A stretch of DNA of 64,000 nt from Vitrella brassicaformis (taxonomy: Eukaryota; Sar; Vitrellaceae), in NCBI GenBank assembly GCA_001179505.1, contig CDMY01000259.1, positions 82,090-146,089 on the forward strand. The letters run 5' to 3'. This document shows positions 33,127 to 44,768 of this stretch, piece after piece (the first letter of the stretch is position 1; each line of letters opens with the position of its first letter). Both the position numbers and the translations under genes were made by a program. The notes under the pieces were generated by a model. It had not been told where the DNA came from, did no database searches, and worked only from the letters and a program-made list of their open reading frames with translations.

Positions 33127-34528
33127 CGTACGTAGCCTACCTTCGTCCCACTGATTTGGTGTACCTGTCGGTCGTTACACGCGTGTATGCGTGTTGACGA
33201 TGCTGTGCAAATGGGTGCGTGTATGTGACTCTCAGCCGGTTAACAATGGTCTTCACTGACGCAGCTAAGCATCAGCTGTCACGCCATACATCACCACGGT
33301 CTTTGTTTCCTACACACACGCAGTCGTAGAGGCCCACTTCCGGGCCGGTGTCTCAACCACTCTCTGCATGCTCCGGCCGGCATCGATCAGGCGGTGTGAG
33401 AGGGTCCCCGATGAGCCAGACTGGCGATTGAATTATGCAAGTCGAGGTTCAGATCGTGATGAGACAGGAGTCCTTACGAGACACAGATACATATCTGCAT
33501 GTCCCCCCTTGGGCTAATATGACCTAGGATTACGGGACCTACCTACTGTATATAGTACGATTCTCTGCTATATGCAACAGGGACCTGTTTTGAGTCTGCC
33601 GGACAATTCACATCTATGTGTGTATGTCTCTTTTTTGTACCCACCGATGTGAGGGCGTTTTTTGACATCCATGGCCAATTGCATGAATCGTGCACGAAGG
33701 AAGGAAGGAAGAGACACGGATATGTGGGGAACTTTGGAACTTTTTGATGCCGCTGTCGCGAGGCAGAAGATCGATCATCGCTAATAAAGGTGGCTGAAAG
33801 GCACACGAGTGAGTGTCCGTCTGCATGACGAGAGGGACACAGATGACGAAACAAAGTAGGCAACGATTCAGTTTGAGAGAGAATCTCGCGCAGGCTCTTT
33901 CTGCATACCCCTTCGGGGGGCCGGGGTGGCAAGGTCCCCGTGAGGTGAATGAACGAACAGTCAGCGTCAGCAGACACAGACCCCCATCGCCACACACTGA
34001 CTGAGCTGGAATAAGCGCCGTACGCTAGCAATGACGCACTAGAGGAATGACCAAAAGTAACGAGCTTGCGGCGAGATTTGCGGGAATTCTCGCCGTCTCG
34101 AGACGGTTTTCTCGAGAAAAAGACAGAGCAAACAGTTTCCGAGCCGGCTGTCCTTATCTCTCACTGTTCGCCTCACATCTCCTTCGTTTCTCCTCATTTT
34201 TCGGCGGGAATCGTCGGGCACCACCCGCCCGAGGCCCACGCAGCCCCCTCCGCTCGCCGTTTTCGAAGAGGACGAGTCCACCTGACCCGCCCTGACCCGC
34301 CCGCCCGTCAGACGCTGACATCATCCTGAGCCTCCCTCCTCCCTTGGTGAGTGGTCGTTGGCTTGTGTGGTCCGCCCCGTCCCCTCCCGCCCATCCCGAC
34401 GTGTCCGAAGTCCGTCTGTCACTTCCTTCCTTTACGCCGTGCCGCGAGGGAGGTCAGCCGGTGGCGAGGCAGGACATCAATCACATTTTCAAGACACGCC
34501 GCGATTACTTGTAAATTCTCTTCTGAAA
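33127..34528. other. Intergenic with dispersed repeat
   Basis: No supported gene. 33365-33850 holds copy B of the dispersed repeat. The minus strand has a 162-codon frame over the repeat (33543-34031) sharing ISDDRSSASRQRHQKVPKFP with copy A. The rest is AT-richer than the genes and may include the kinase promoter and 5' UTR. Confidence 0.5.
33365..33850 (-). repeat. Dispersed repeat, copy B
   Basis: Block 33365-33500 (tgcatgctccggccggcatc) is the reverse complement of 19000-19090, and block 33598-33850 (aagatcgatcatcgctaata and flanks) is the reverse complement of 19095-19340. The blocks are in the opposite order to an ordinary inverted copy, with about 100 bp of other sequence between them. 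Confidence 0.7.
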
Positions 34529-37500
34529 ATGGGGGCCGCATGCAGACGGGACGCCCAGCAGCTCGCAAGAACTCGGCCTGCAGCCTCGTCGGCAGCCCAG
34601 TTTGCAGCAGAAGAAGGAGAGAAGCACCGCCGAGCACTGTCTCGCACCGACCACCAAGAAGACAGCCGCCGAGCTGTCAAGCGTGAGGCCATGGCCGGCC
34701 CTCCCGACGCCGCCTGGGCGATGGTGACTGGCGACGCGTGGGCCCAATCGCACTTCAACTTCAAGGAGTTGAAGGGAGCCGGTGGGCAGAGACAAGCCGC
34801 CACCATTGCAGTGATGCAGTATGTCTCCGTCTCGCTGTCTTCAGGGGCGAGTGGGGTTGTCGTTTCGTGTGAGCAGAGGCCTAGCAGCAACCTGCCGGAC
34901 GTGCCGGCAAACGGCCCTCTGGCTCTCAAGATGGTGAGCCTATACGGCCAGAGAGCCACTGGCAGAGGGCTAGAGGGTGTCACTGTTTTGGTTGATTGAC
35001 ATACTCATGTGTGTGATGCATTCATTGCAGCCCAAGCTGCCGCCCAACCCAACACCGGACGATATCGATGACGTGGAATATAGCACCCAGGAAGAGGTAA
35101 TGGATTCATTATCGCTCACCCCCGCCCGCCCGGCAACGCATTGTCGTTTGTGGTGCGTTGACTGCAGGTCAAGATGGGCAAAGAGGTGGCCGGCAACGAC
35201 AACATATGCACGACCTACGCCATGTTCACCACCTTGACCGGCCCCCAACACCAAAAGCGATTCTGGATCGTCCAGAAGGGGTGTGAGACGACTCTGGGGG
35301 TGTGGATCGACGCGGAGAGGGCAAAAGACATCGCAGCGGGCATGTACGGTACGTTACCTTCTCAGTCAAGCAATCAATCAGACACTCAATCACACAAAGG
35401 TATGCCTGTCTCTGTCTGTGTGTGTCTGTGTGTGTGTGTGCGTGTGTGTGCGTGTGTGTGCGTGTGTGTGTGTCCATTGGATGCGACCAGGGATTGGCGT
35501 TGACAAGGTGTTGTTGAAGTTCTATCCGTTGCTCAAGGGGGTTGCTCACATGCACTTTAAGAAAGGTGCGAAGAGCCGGACATTCAACAGATACACAGGC
35601 GTGCAGACACCGAGTACGGCGTTTGTTTCCTGCCTGCAGTAGCCCACCTCGACCTCAAAGCCGAGAACGTATTCCTCACCAACACCGAGACGGTCAAGAT
35701 AGGAGACTTTGGTACGGAGGCATAGACTCTTTCCCTTGTGTGCCTGTCTGTGGATGTTTATCGGTCTGGCTGTCTGTCTGGCTGTCTGTCTGGCTGTCTG
35801 TCTGTCTGGCTGTCCAGGATTGTCGGAGAAGTTTGACGCCTCCATCAGCCACCACACTCCGCAGATGGTCGGCGGCACAAGCCAGCCCGCAAAAAAAAGA
35901 GACATCCATCTATTGGTTGGTGCATTGATGGCTTGGTGGTGCAGTGTACGCTGCCTTACCGGGCCCCAGAGATGCTGGGAGGCAAGACCGACTACACACT
36001 CGAAGTGGACATGTGGTACACATTTGTGGACTGACACACATCATGGATCTGTCTGTCCATCTGACGCCTGTGTCTGTGTGTGTTTGTGTGGTGTCTGCAG
36101 GTCGCTGGGGGTAATGTTGTATGCCGCCCTCAAGGGCGTGGCTCCCTTCAAATTCACCCTGGACGACGATTATGGCCGGGTACGCCGAGCCCACATCATG
36201 AGATTGCGTATTGTGTCTGTGTGTGTGATGTCTTTGACTCATTGTGCAGTTTGATTTGCTCAATGAGATCCTAAGGCACCGACGGGCGCCGCCGGCTTAT
36301 CTGTAAATACTCGAGAGCCTGCCTCTCGTGCAAACCCTCGTCGCGCAGGGCGAGGTAATACACACATACTCGGAAAGCGTGTGCGTGTGTGTGGGGTGGT
36401 TCTGATTGTTTGTGCCCTCCCTCCCTCCCTCCTTACTTTGATCATCAGGCGCTCAACACGCTCCGAGCTCGTCATATGACCGAAGACGAAGAGCTGGAGG
36501 AGCTGCACAACATGCTCGGGCGGCCCGACATTCCGAAGACCCACCCTGTCGTGGCTCTACTGAATAGGTACGTGAAGACGGAGACATAATAAGGCAGTCA
36601 ATCCAAGTGTGTGTACGTCTCCCCCTCTTTGGTGCTTAGAGGCGTGGATGCTCACCTGGCTTGCGTCTGTGCGCCCGTGTGTGTGTGTGTATCGTGCAGG
36701 CTGCTGCAGGTCAACCCAGCCGAGCGACTCAAGGCAGATCAGGCCTTGTTGGACGACGCCTTCATCGCGGCCCGTGCGCACGAGGCGGGTTAGTCAATCA
36801 GCTTATGGGCAACACTGAGCCACTCCCCACCGTAAGTGTAAGTGTGTCTCTGTCTTTCTGTGGCTGCTGGTGCTTTCCACAGCTCAAGCTGCTGCTGCCG
36901 CCGCTGCTGCCGCCCTCGCACTACAGTTGCCAGTGCAGCAGCCCCCTGCAGCCGCACCACAGCACCAGCCGCCTGCGGTCAAGAAGAGGCGCGTCATTCC
37001 GAAGAGCTTTGCCAAGAAGGCCGCGCACAAGAAGGCAGGGAGGGTGGTCAAGAAGGACATAGTCAAGAAGCCGAAGCCACCAGCCAAGGCCAAGTCAAAG
37101 TCCTGCCAGGCCAGCAAGAACAAGGCCAACAAACGTATCGCACAGAAGCCGGGTGAGTGGAGGGGAAGGTGGTGCCACAAGTGCAAAGCTGGCAATGGAT
37201 CATTCTGCTGCTGTGATGTGTGTCTGTCGTCTTCCCACATTCAGTCAGCAGGCGTGTTCGCGAGGCGCCGTCTGCCCCGCAAGTACGCAACATACCGCAA
37301 TTCACACCTCACCGTGAGTTCATGTCTCTCCCTCTCTCTCTCTATCTCTGTCTCTGTTTAGGGCGCTGCTGTTTGCGACACCAAGGCCAAGGCCAAGGTG
37401 CAGGCCATGAGGGCCAAGGTGCAGGCCAAGAGCGGTGTGGCGAAGAAGCGCATCGCTAACAAACCTACTGGTACACGCCGACGACACTGAGTGACGGGTG

Positions 37501-38012
37501 CGCTCATATGCCTTTCGATCCTTCTGTGTGTGCCGTGTCTGTAGGGGTGGGTGGCAAACCCAAGGCCAAGGCCAAGACTCGTAGATCCAATCGCAAAGGT
37601 GAGTGACCAAATACACACACACACCTCACCTGAATCCATTCACCGTGCCTCCCGTGTGCCCTCCTCAGCGAAGAGCGGCAAGGACGTCAAGAAACCCATC
37701 CACAAGAAGCCGCCCGCCCCGCCAAAGGGCCGCAAGGCCGCCAGGAAAGCCAACAGTGCCGCAGCGGCAGGCACTTCCACGCCACGCGACGCCACGAAGA
37801 AGCCACCCAAGAAGCATCAGCCCAAGAAGCCCACCAAGCCGGCCGCACCCGCACCCGCCGCCGCACCGCCCCAGCAGCAACAGAATCGTAAGAAGCGCAA
37901 GGCGGGAGGCCAGCAGCCGGAGGGGGACAATCGAGGCGGCAAGGTGGCGAGGCAGGGCGTGATGACGCGGGCCATGTGCCGGAGCCAGGCCGCCTCGTCC
38001 ACCCAGCACTGA
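34529..38012 (+). CDS. Protein kinase with lysine-rich C-terminal tail, in-frame TAA in the C-lobe
   Basis: Exons 34529-34933, 35031-35096, 35168-35348, 35491-35565, 35640-35711, 35818-35867, 35945-36015, 36101-36179, 36250-36354, 36449-36567 and 36700 onward join with consistent phases. Kinase motifs: a Gly-loop-like LSSGASGVVVSCE, LALKM for the ATP-binding Lys, catalytic HLDLKAENVFL with Asp, IGDFG, LPYRAPEMLGG, SLGVMLYAALKGVAPF and a final LLQVNPAERLKADQAL. Exon 36250-36354 keeps the phase but carries TAA at 36304-36306, inside the C-lobe. Beyond it the frame continues to a poly-Ala/Pro part and a Lys-rich basic tail (KKPIHKKPPAPPKGRKAARK) ending at TGA 38010-38012. The start MGAACRRD has Gly2 and a nearby Cys and could be acylated. 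The gene is either a recent pseudogene, read through, or affected by a base error. Confidence 0.75.
36520..37430 (+). repeat. Source or partner segment of the duplication at 377-1310
   Basis: Homology with 377-1310 begins at cggcccgacattcc and covers the last kinase-domain exons, the intron with aggcagtcaatccaagtgtg, the poly-Ala/Pro exon and the exon with KVQAMRAK. The Lys-rich exon has diverged most by repeat expansion. Confidence 0.85.
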
Positions 38013-39431
38013 GAGAGGAGGAGGGGGGGTGGGAGGAAGGGAGCGTGTGCATGTTTCTTAGAAGGGGCTGTTTGAAGAGAAGTTTTTGAATCGTATCAGC
38101 AGTGGGTCGATCCATTCATATTAATGATGCATTCCGCTGTGCGCCTGCGTCGAGTCACCGACCCGTCGAGTGTGTGGGATGGATGGATGGATGTGTGTGT
38201 GTGTGTGTGTGTGGGATGGCCGTCTGTATGTCTGTCTGTCTCTCTCTCCGTCTGAATATATGTGCTGCATTGCCCCCAGGGGTGGAGAGGGCTCTCGAAG
38301 CCACACACCCGCATCGCGTTAGTCCCTCTCTCTCTCTCTCTCTGTCAAATGAGTGGTATTGGCAACGGTTTCTTTCATCGGGGAGATTGCGACTACGAGT
38401 GAGTGGGTGGCCTGTTTCTCGCTGCATTCATTGCATACATGGCCGGCTGGCTGGCTCTTTCTGGCAAGGTGGAGGACGCACCGAGGCACCCGGGTCGGCT
38501 GTCCGTCTGTCTGTCTGTTTGTCTGTTTCTTGGGGCTGGCTGTGTGTCTGTGTGGTCTCGTCAGTTTGTCTCTCTCATCGTTTCGTATGAGTGCCAGTCT
38601 GCCTGCCATCTGAGAGCGATTTCTGCACGAGAATCTGTCTGTCTGTCTGTCAATCCGTGGCCACTCTCTCTCTCTCTCTGGTTGGCTGCTTTTGCTCTTG
38701 TCGTTGGTGGGAAGGTCGGCAACAGGCCATATTCCTGTCTGTCTGCGCAGCCAGGAAAATGGCCGTGGTGTAAGTGAGTGAGAGAGCCGGTAGAGAGCCG
38801 TTTCATTACACATTCGGAAAGACACACACATAAACGGATAGTGGGGGGCGTACTTCTAGCTCTTTCGGCGGGAGGATGTCCCGCTCTCATGCTCACGGAG
38901 GTGGAGGATGACTCGGCCGGCCTTCCCTGTCTCTCTCTCTCTGTCTGTCTGTCTGTCTGTTTGTCGTTGCGCCCTATCTTTTTGCCTGGATGGATGGATG
39001 GATTGGTCTCTCCCCTTTTGTTTTCACCGCTGAGTCCGTGTGTGTGTGCGCTTGTGTGCGTCGGTCGACCGATCAGCCACCCACCCGCCCAGCTGATGGG
39101 AGATTCAGGGTGGAAGGGCAGCCAGCCAGCCATGGATGTATGGATGGAAAGGTGCAGCGTGAGACGGGTGCGTCCCCCCATACCAACCCCCGTGCACCAA
39201 CAGACAGATAGATGCGACAACGAACAGGGAGAGACAGATGGGAGAGACGGACTGATGTGTGTGATGGATGAAGATACCCATTTACGATGGATACGAACAA
39301 GGCAGGGTCCGCCAATGGATCAACCAATGAATTACCTGTACACGCCTTCATTCGCCCAGCCAGCCAGCCAGCCAGCCAGCCAATCAGCACACACCAACGT
39401 GCGTGTGCGCAAGCCCCAAGTCCAGTGACTG
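38013..39431. other. Intergenic, repeat-rich
   Basis: There is no supported gene. It contains (GGAT)n near 38178 and 38988, (TG)n near 38193, (TCTG)n near 38500, 38640 and 38945, and (CCAG)n near 39358. It separates the convergent kinase and helical-protein genes. Confidence 0.6.
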
Positions 39432-42121
39432 TCATGCTGTCGCCTCAAGGCCCTGCCCCTCCACATACACACCGTCCCTCCAGTCTGCCAGGGCAGCATT
39501 GGCCTTGAGGATGCCCTTGTCGCGCCACATACGGTGAGAAGTGCACCAGGAAGGATTATACAGGTCCTGGAGAGAGAAAGCACTCGTCAGGAGATGCCGA
39601 TTTACTGTAACCAGCGCCTTGCCTTGTACCGTTGCTCTCTTCAGCACATTGTCAAGTTCACACAGGTCCTGACAGACAGACGACACACAGCACCATGGAT
39701 GGATGGATGGATGGCCGCCCAATGGGTTGCCTGATCTGATCTGGACTCACCTCGTCGGAGAACATCGCCACACGGCCATTCACCTCATGCGGAATCAACT
39801 CAAGCATATCCCGCACCTGTAATCAGCCCACACACACAGCCATCCACCCATCCATCCATCCATTCACTGCCTGACCCACCAGCCGCCTTTCCTTTCTCCT
39901 TTGTAACGTGCGCATCTCACCGTCTGCATGCCTGTGGCGATCTGTCGGCTGTCTGTCTTGGCGTCAGTGCCGGGTGTGCCTTCCCATGTGGTGTAGACAT
40001 CTGTGAGGATGCGGGTGAGGGTCAGCAGGGCGGCAGGCTGCAGTGCGTGCAGCCGCTTCAGCAAGTGGCACAGAATGCCTAGAAGGAGAAATAAGTGATC
40101 GATCCACAGATGTCATTCGCCTGTGTGTGCACGTGGATCTGACCTTCCATTTTGTCGGGGTCCCACCACTTGAGGTCACCCAGCACTTGCAGGGCCCTCA
40201 CCCACTCCCCCACTGACAAGGAACTCGGCCGCCTGTCAGCACAACACACAAACACAGCACAGATAAGGTAGACACCCGAGAGAAAAGCAGTGCGGGTGTG
40301 CGTTGCGTCATGCGACTTCTTCTCACTCACTTGGCCAGTTCAGCCACGATGTCTTCGAGCGTGTCGCACGCCTCAGGAAGGGGTCCCAGTGTCAGCCGCC
40401 CTCTGCCCCACCTGTCGGCGTCCCATCCTGACACACGGAAACGACTTGCCACGCTTCAAGCGATAGGAAGAGGAGCTTGTGTGTACTTCCTGACCTCGAA
40501 TGATCGCCCGTTCCTCGGCGGACAGGCAGGACGACACAAAAGGATTCGACTCGGCCGCATTGGACTCGTCGTTAGTGGCCACCGGCAGATCTGCAGATCC
40601 AACGCCGATGGACCGTGTCCCTTCGCCAGCTGGAGGCAGAGCAGGATACCGCTGGAAGTGCTCGTGGTAGCGCATGATGCCCACCAGTACACTGCATACG
40701 CACAAAAGAAGCGCAAAAACACTCGATCAGACAAAGATAGTATTCGTATCACTCCTCCTCTCCATACGTGGTCAGCTGCGCTGGCTCCAGCTCTGCTCGA
40801 TGCCTCCGTGCATCCCGAAGAGCACGGCTGACGAAGCGAAGCGCCGCTGGGGAAGAATAAGCGGGGAGGGAGGGGTGGATGTGGGGGTGGGGGTCCGCCG
40901 CTGCTGAGGGCGGGGCGAGCCGCATGTTGTTGTGCCCGAGGAAGAGAGCCACGCTCGCGAACAGCTTTGAGAAGTACTCGGATGGGCATAAATGGAGCTG
41001 ACGGATATGGAACAAATGAAACAATGACACTAAGCAACGGGCAGAGAAGGCGTGCCATTGGTATGCCACCTGTCTCTCTGTGACGGTGATTATCTGCTCG
41101 AAGAGCGTTGGCGACAGCAGCGGCACCTCGATATCCCCTTGCCACTCAAGATCTCCGCCGCCCTCCTGAACGGCCTGCTGCCGCATCTCCTCGAGCGTCA
41201 GGTACGCCGGCAGAAGGGTCGCCACGTCGGCTGGAGTGAAGTAACACAGCTGACACACGAACCAACAGCGAAGGACGGATCCGCAGGGAATACATGCATC
41301 ACATATAGATACATCCATCAGTCCTCACACATACCTGTCTTTCCACTTCGCTGGTGAGCTTCCGGAGCAGCGGCAGATGGAAGAACCGATGCCTGATGTC
41401 CACACACATGAAGGAACGATTCAGTCAGTCAAGACGCGCACAATGAGTCGGTCGTTATCCGCTCACTTTGCCAGGGCCTTGGCCAGCAGAGCCGAGTCGT
41501 TAGCTGTGAAGTCCTGCCACAGCTGTGCGCCCACCGGCCCATCCTCACCCTCCTCGCCCTCCTCCGACGACACCAATGCAGCTCCATCCCGGGCATCCGC
41601 CTCTCCCTCAGCGGATCGGGTCTCCGCCAGTGGCCGCCTGATGCCGCCCCAGACGCTCAGCTCGCGCTCCTCCGACCCGCCAGACAACAGACGCTCGGCC
41701 ACCTGCCCAGAGCAACACACAGATCCCCCCCGTTATCATGAGATCGGCCATCCATCCATCCATCCATCCATCCATTTTATGTGCATACCTCGTTGAGCAT
41801 GCGTGTGTCGCGGACTCCCACGCAATGGAAGCCGAACAGAAGACGGCACAGCTGAGCCGGGCTGCGACAGACCAAGATCAACACAACCAACACAGTCATG
41901 GCTTCCTTGTCCCCACTGCCTTCAGCCGTTGCTCACCTGAATTGCGGCAGAAGTGCAGTCGCCCGAGCAGCGTATCTCTCCCACAGCTTGGGATCACTGG
42001 CGTGGGGCGTCCGGGCGGCCTTTTCGATGGATGCGAGCAGCCCTTGAGTACCGTTCTTGGCGGTTGCGTAGAGGGCGTCCCGACGATGCTGCAGAAGACG
42101 GAGAGGCGCCTGAGGAGCCAT
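39432..42121 (-). CDS. Helical-repeat-like protein, possibly organellar RNA-binding (HPR/OPR-like)
   Basis: The start is the ATG at 42121 (MAPQAPLRLLQHRRDALYAT), an Arg/Ala-rich N-terminus that could target mitochondria. The protein is built of short helical segments over about 13 exons: KLWERYAARATALLPQFR, SAQLCRLLFGFHCVGVRDTR, LWQDFTANDSALLAKALAK, CPSEYFSKLFASVALFLGHN, LSVGEWVRALQVLGDLKWWD and CHLLKRLHALQPAALLTLTR. This pattern resembles the helical repeats (HPR, OPR) found with RAP domains in alveolate organelle RNA-binding proteins. I see no RAP domain at the end, which reads WCTSHRMWRDKGILKANAAL and stops at 39432-39434. The family assignment is tentative. The gene is divergent from the BTB-TLDc gene, 92 bp between start codons. 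Confidence 0.5.
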
Positions 42122-42213
42122 GCCTCAAGGGCCAGAGATCTGCTGTGTTGAGCTCGCAAGTGGGCGATCCGTCGAGAAGGGCCGTAGAAACATCCAGCCG
42201 TCGAAGCATCGTC
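42122..42213. promoter_or_regulatory. Short bidirectional promoter region
   Basis: Only 92 bp separate the divergent start codons of the helical-repeat-like gene and the BTB-TLDc gene, so promoter and both 5' UTRs must share or overlap this stretch. No TATA-like element is obvious. Confidence 0.5.
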
Positions 42214-44587
42214 ATGGCAGCGGCAGCGGCTGCAGGGAGTGCGGCTGAGAAACGGAAGCGACCAAGTCCTGGTGGTGGGGCTGAGGATGAGTGCGGCAAT
42301 CTGGATGAGAGCATCGCACACTGCCAGCAGCTCTTGGACGCGCTGCAGGAGATCAAGAATGACCTCATGCAGCAAGAGCGGGCCATTGGCGGGACGGCAG
42401 ATACCAGCGAGCCATCTGTAAGCAGGCAGAAATGGAGGAAAAGGCACGGCTTAAGTCACATGCACTGTTCGCGTGCCTTCCTCTTTGTGCTGTCGTCATC
42501 AGGCCGAGTGCATGCGTGAGATCTTGGCCTTCAACGTGGGCGGCGACACGACCGTCAAGGCTCGGCGGTCCACTCTGTGCGCCGTCAAGGGCACCGTGAT
42601 GGCACTCCTGTTCTCGGGCCGCTTCGACGCGGGATTCAGACGGGACAGCAACAACCGCATCTTCCTCCAGCTGTTTCCGGATGCTTTTACGTGGTGGGCA
42701 GACACAGCATGACTGGGGCAGGGCGTGGATCTCACACTGCCCCTCTGAGTGTGTGCGTGCGCTTTGTTTTTCAGGTTGGTAGGGCAGCTGCTCACATATG
42801 TCGGCGAGCAGACAATCGATAGCATCGTCATACCAGATTCCAGACGAAACGACACGCCGTTCAAGTAAGCCACACCGACAGGCAGACAGACAGACAGATA
42901 TACAGACGGCCGCGCGAGTTGTTGTGGTTGACATGTTGTGATGTGGCTGGTGTCTGTCAGGTATTGGGTAGAGTTGTTGATGTCGGACCCCGGCTACAAG
43001 CGCCGTGCGAGCCGTGTGCAGATCCCCCCCCTCACACAAGACCAGCAGGAGGAGCAGCAGCAGGGAGCGGGCGGCGAGCAGCAGCAGCAGCAGCAGCAGA
43101 GAGATGCTGAGGACCTCTCTGTAGAGCTGACGAGTATGATCAGGAGGGCCAAGGCTGACAGGGATGCCCAGATGGAGCGCCTCCAGGCCATCAGGCCGCT
43201 GCTCAAGACTGGCAACGTAGAGGACGATGCGGTGAGGTGAACAGAGATGGGCAGAGGAAGGCCAACTCGATGACGCGCTCTGTGCGTCATTTCCATGTTG
43301 GCAGTTGGTGTCGATTGAGGTGTCTGGTGCCGTCGTGACGGTGACCAAGGGCGTTGCCACTTCGCTCGGTGACGACTCCACCTTCGCAAACATATTCCTC
43401 AAGTGAGCAGCTGCCGTCACCGCACGCACACACAGACATCTCCACTGGATGCGATGCTGTCTGCGCGTGTGTCAGGTATGACCGCAGTAGTCATGAGGTA
43501 GATCCAGCGTACGTGCGGCGCATCGTGGACGCGGTGGCACGTGCCCACATGATGGGTGTGGCCGTCAAGGCGCTCGATGTGCAGGGGGCGGTGGGGGAGC
43601 TGGCCATCAAGGGATACCGACACGCACTCACAATGTAAAAACGGTGTGCGCACACAAGGCTGCTCAGCACACAAGGCCAGGCCTTGACGCCTCTTCTGTG
43701 TCTGAATGTGTGTTAGGTACGGTTTGGATAGCGATCGCTATTTGGGCCCTGTCGACGGGCTCCTCAAGCTGGAGCACCTGCAGAAGATGCGGCAGTGGTG
43801 TGAGGACGAGGAGGAGGACCCTCCTGCCATTCCCTCCCACTTGGGCGAGCCGCTCATCCGCATATACAAGTGAGGAAGAAGACCGAAGCAACTGCCAGCA
43901 TGACGGTCATCTCTCACTCTGCCTCTATGTGTCGTGTCAGGGCGACTGTGGATGGGTGGAAGTGGTTGGATTTCCTGGAGGCCGTCAAGGGCCACTCCCC
44001 TCTGCTGCTCATCTCCAAGGTCGACGCCACCACCGAGCTGTTCGCCATCATCATCGACGGGCCCATCGAGGTCGCGGGGGCGGCCGAGACCGAGCACGAC
44101 ACGAGAGCGCACGCCTTCAAGCTGCAGGGGACCGACAGCCACCCATACGTGGGCTACATGGGCTGGCGGAGCAACATGTACATCGCGGGCACACAGGTGG
44201 GTACTCATTCGAATGAGCGATTCAGGCAGGCGGTCATGGTGATGGTCTGCTCTCCATCCGTGTGTGCAGGAGAGAGTCACCCAGACCATCGATTTGTCTT
44301 CACCCGCCTCCGACGCGCCGGCCGTCCTTGTCACCGCATGTTTCGATTTCGGCATCCGACCGGCCGCCCAGCAGATCGGTGCCCCAGCAGCGGCCAGCGA
44401 CGAGACCATGAAGCGCTGCCAGGGGTACATTCTGGAGCACGACCAGCCCGACGTGTGGCTCCAGTGGCAGCGGCCGAGTGTGAGGCCGGGCCACCACGGC
44501 TGGGACGATGATAGCGTGTACCAGTGGTGTTCAGTGAAGGGGTTTCACTTCAACCTGTCCGACTTGGAGGCATACAAACTGGGGTGA
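42214..44587 (+). CDS. KCTD-type BTB domain plus TLDc-like domain protein
   Basis: The start is the ATG at 42214, after which a poly-Ala and Lys-rich N-terminus leads to a predicted coiled coil (QLLDALQEIKNDLMQQERAI). Exons 42503-42692 and about 42776 on encode a potassium-channel-T1-like BTB fold: ILAFNVGGDTTVKARRSTLC, GTVMALLFSGRFDAGFRRDS, IFLQLFPDAFTW. A Gln-rich linker and a helical segment (VDPAYVRRIVDAVARAHMMG) follow. The C-terminal part fits a TLDc domain: IRIYKATVDGWKWLDFLEAV, SPLLLISKVDATTELFAIII and a late SVKGFHFNLSDLEAYKLG, stopping at 44585-44587. BTB domains of this type oligomerise and can recruit cullin 3; TLDc domains are tied to oxidation resistance and V-ATPase interaction. 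The combined role here is inference. About nine exons. Confidence 0.75.
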
Positions 44588-44768
44588 GGATGGGGGCCCT
44601 AGCCGTCCTGTTTGTACAGTGCAGTGCAGTGCAGTGCACAGACCGTGATACGCAATGGTTGCGTGAATGAGTCGATTCACACCCCAAAGAAGTCGAGTCA
44701 CATGAATAAGTCTTCATCTTTCATTGCCGCCACATAAAAGCACCCCGCGTTTGACACGCGCCCCTGAG

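Noticed and set aside
33300-34030. tRNA or snRNA genes in the intergenic region
   Set aside because: I looked for T-loop-like GGTTCRA strings and cloverleaf pairing on both strands and found none convincing.
33543-34031. 162-codon minus ORF as a gene
   Set aside because: It overlies the dispersed repeat, all three frames are partly open there, and there are no splice or start features; kept only as part of the repeat.
36303-36348. Intron removing the kinase TAA
   Set aside because: The 46 nt length shifts the frame of the conserved downstream exons.
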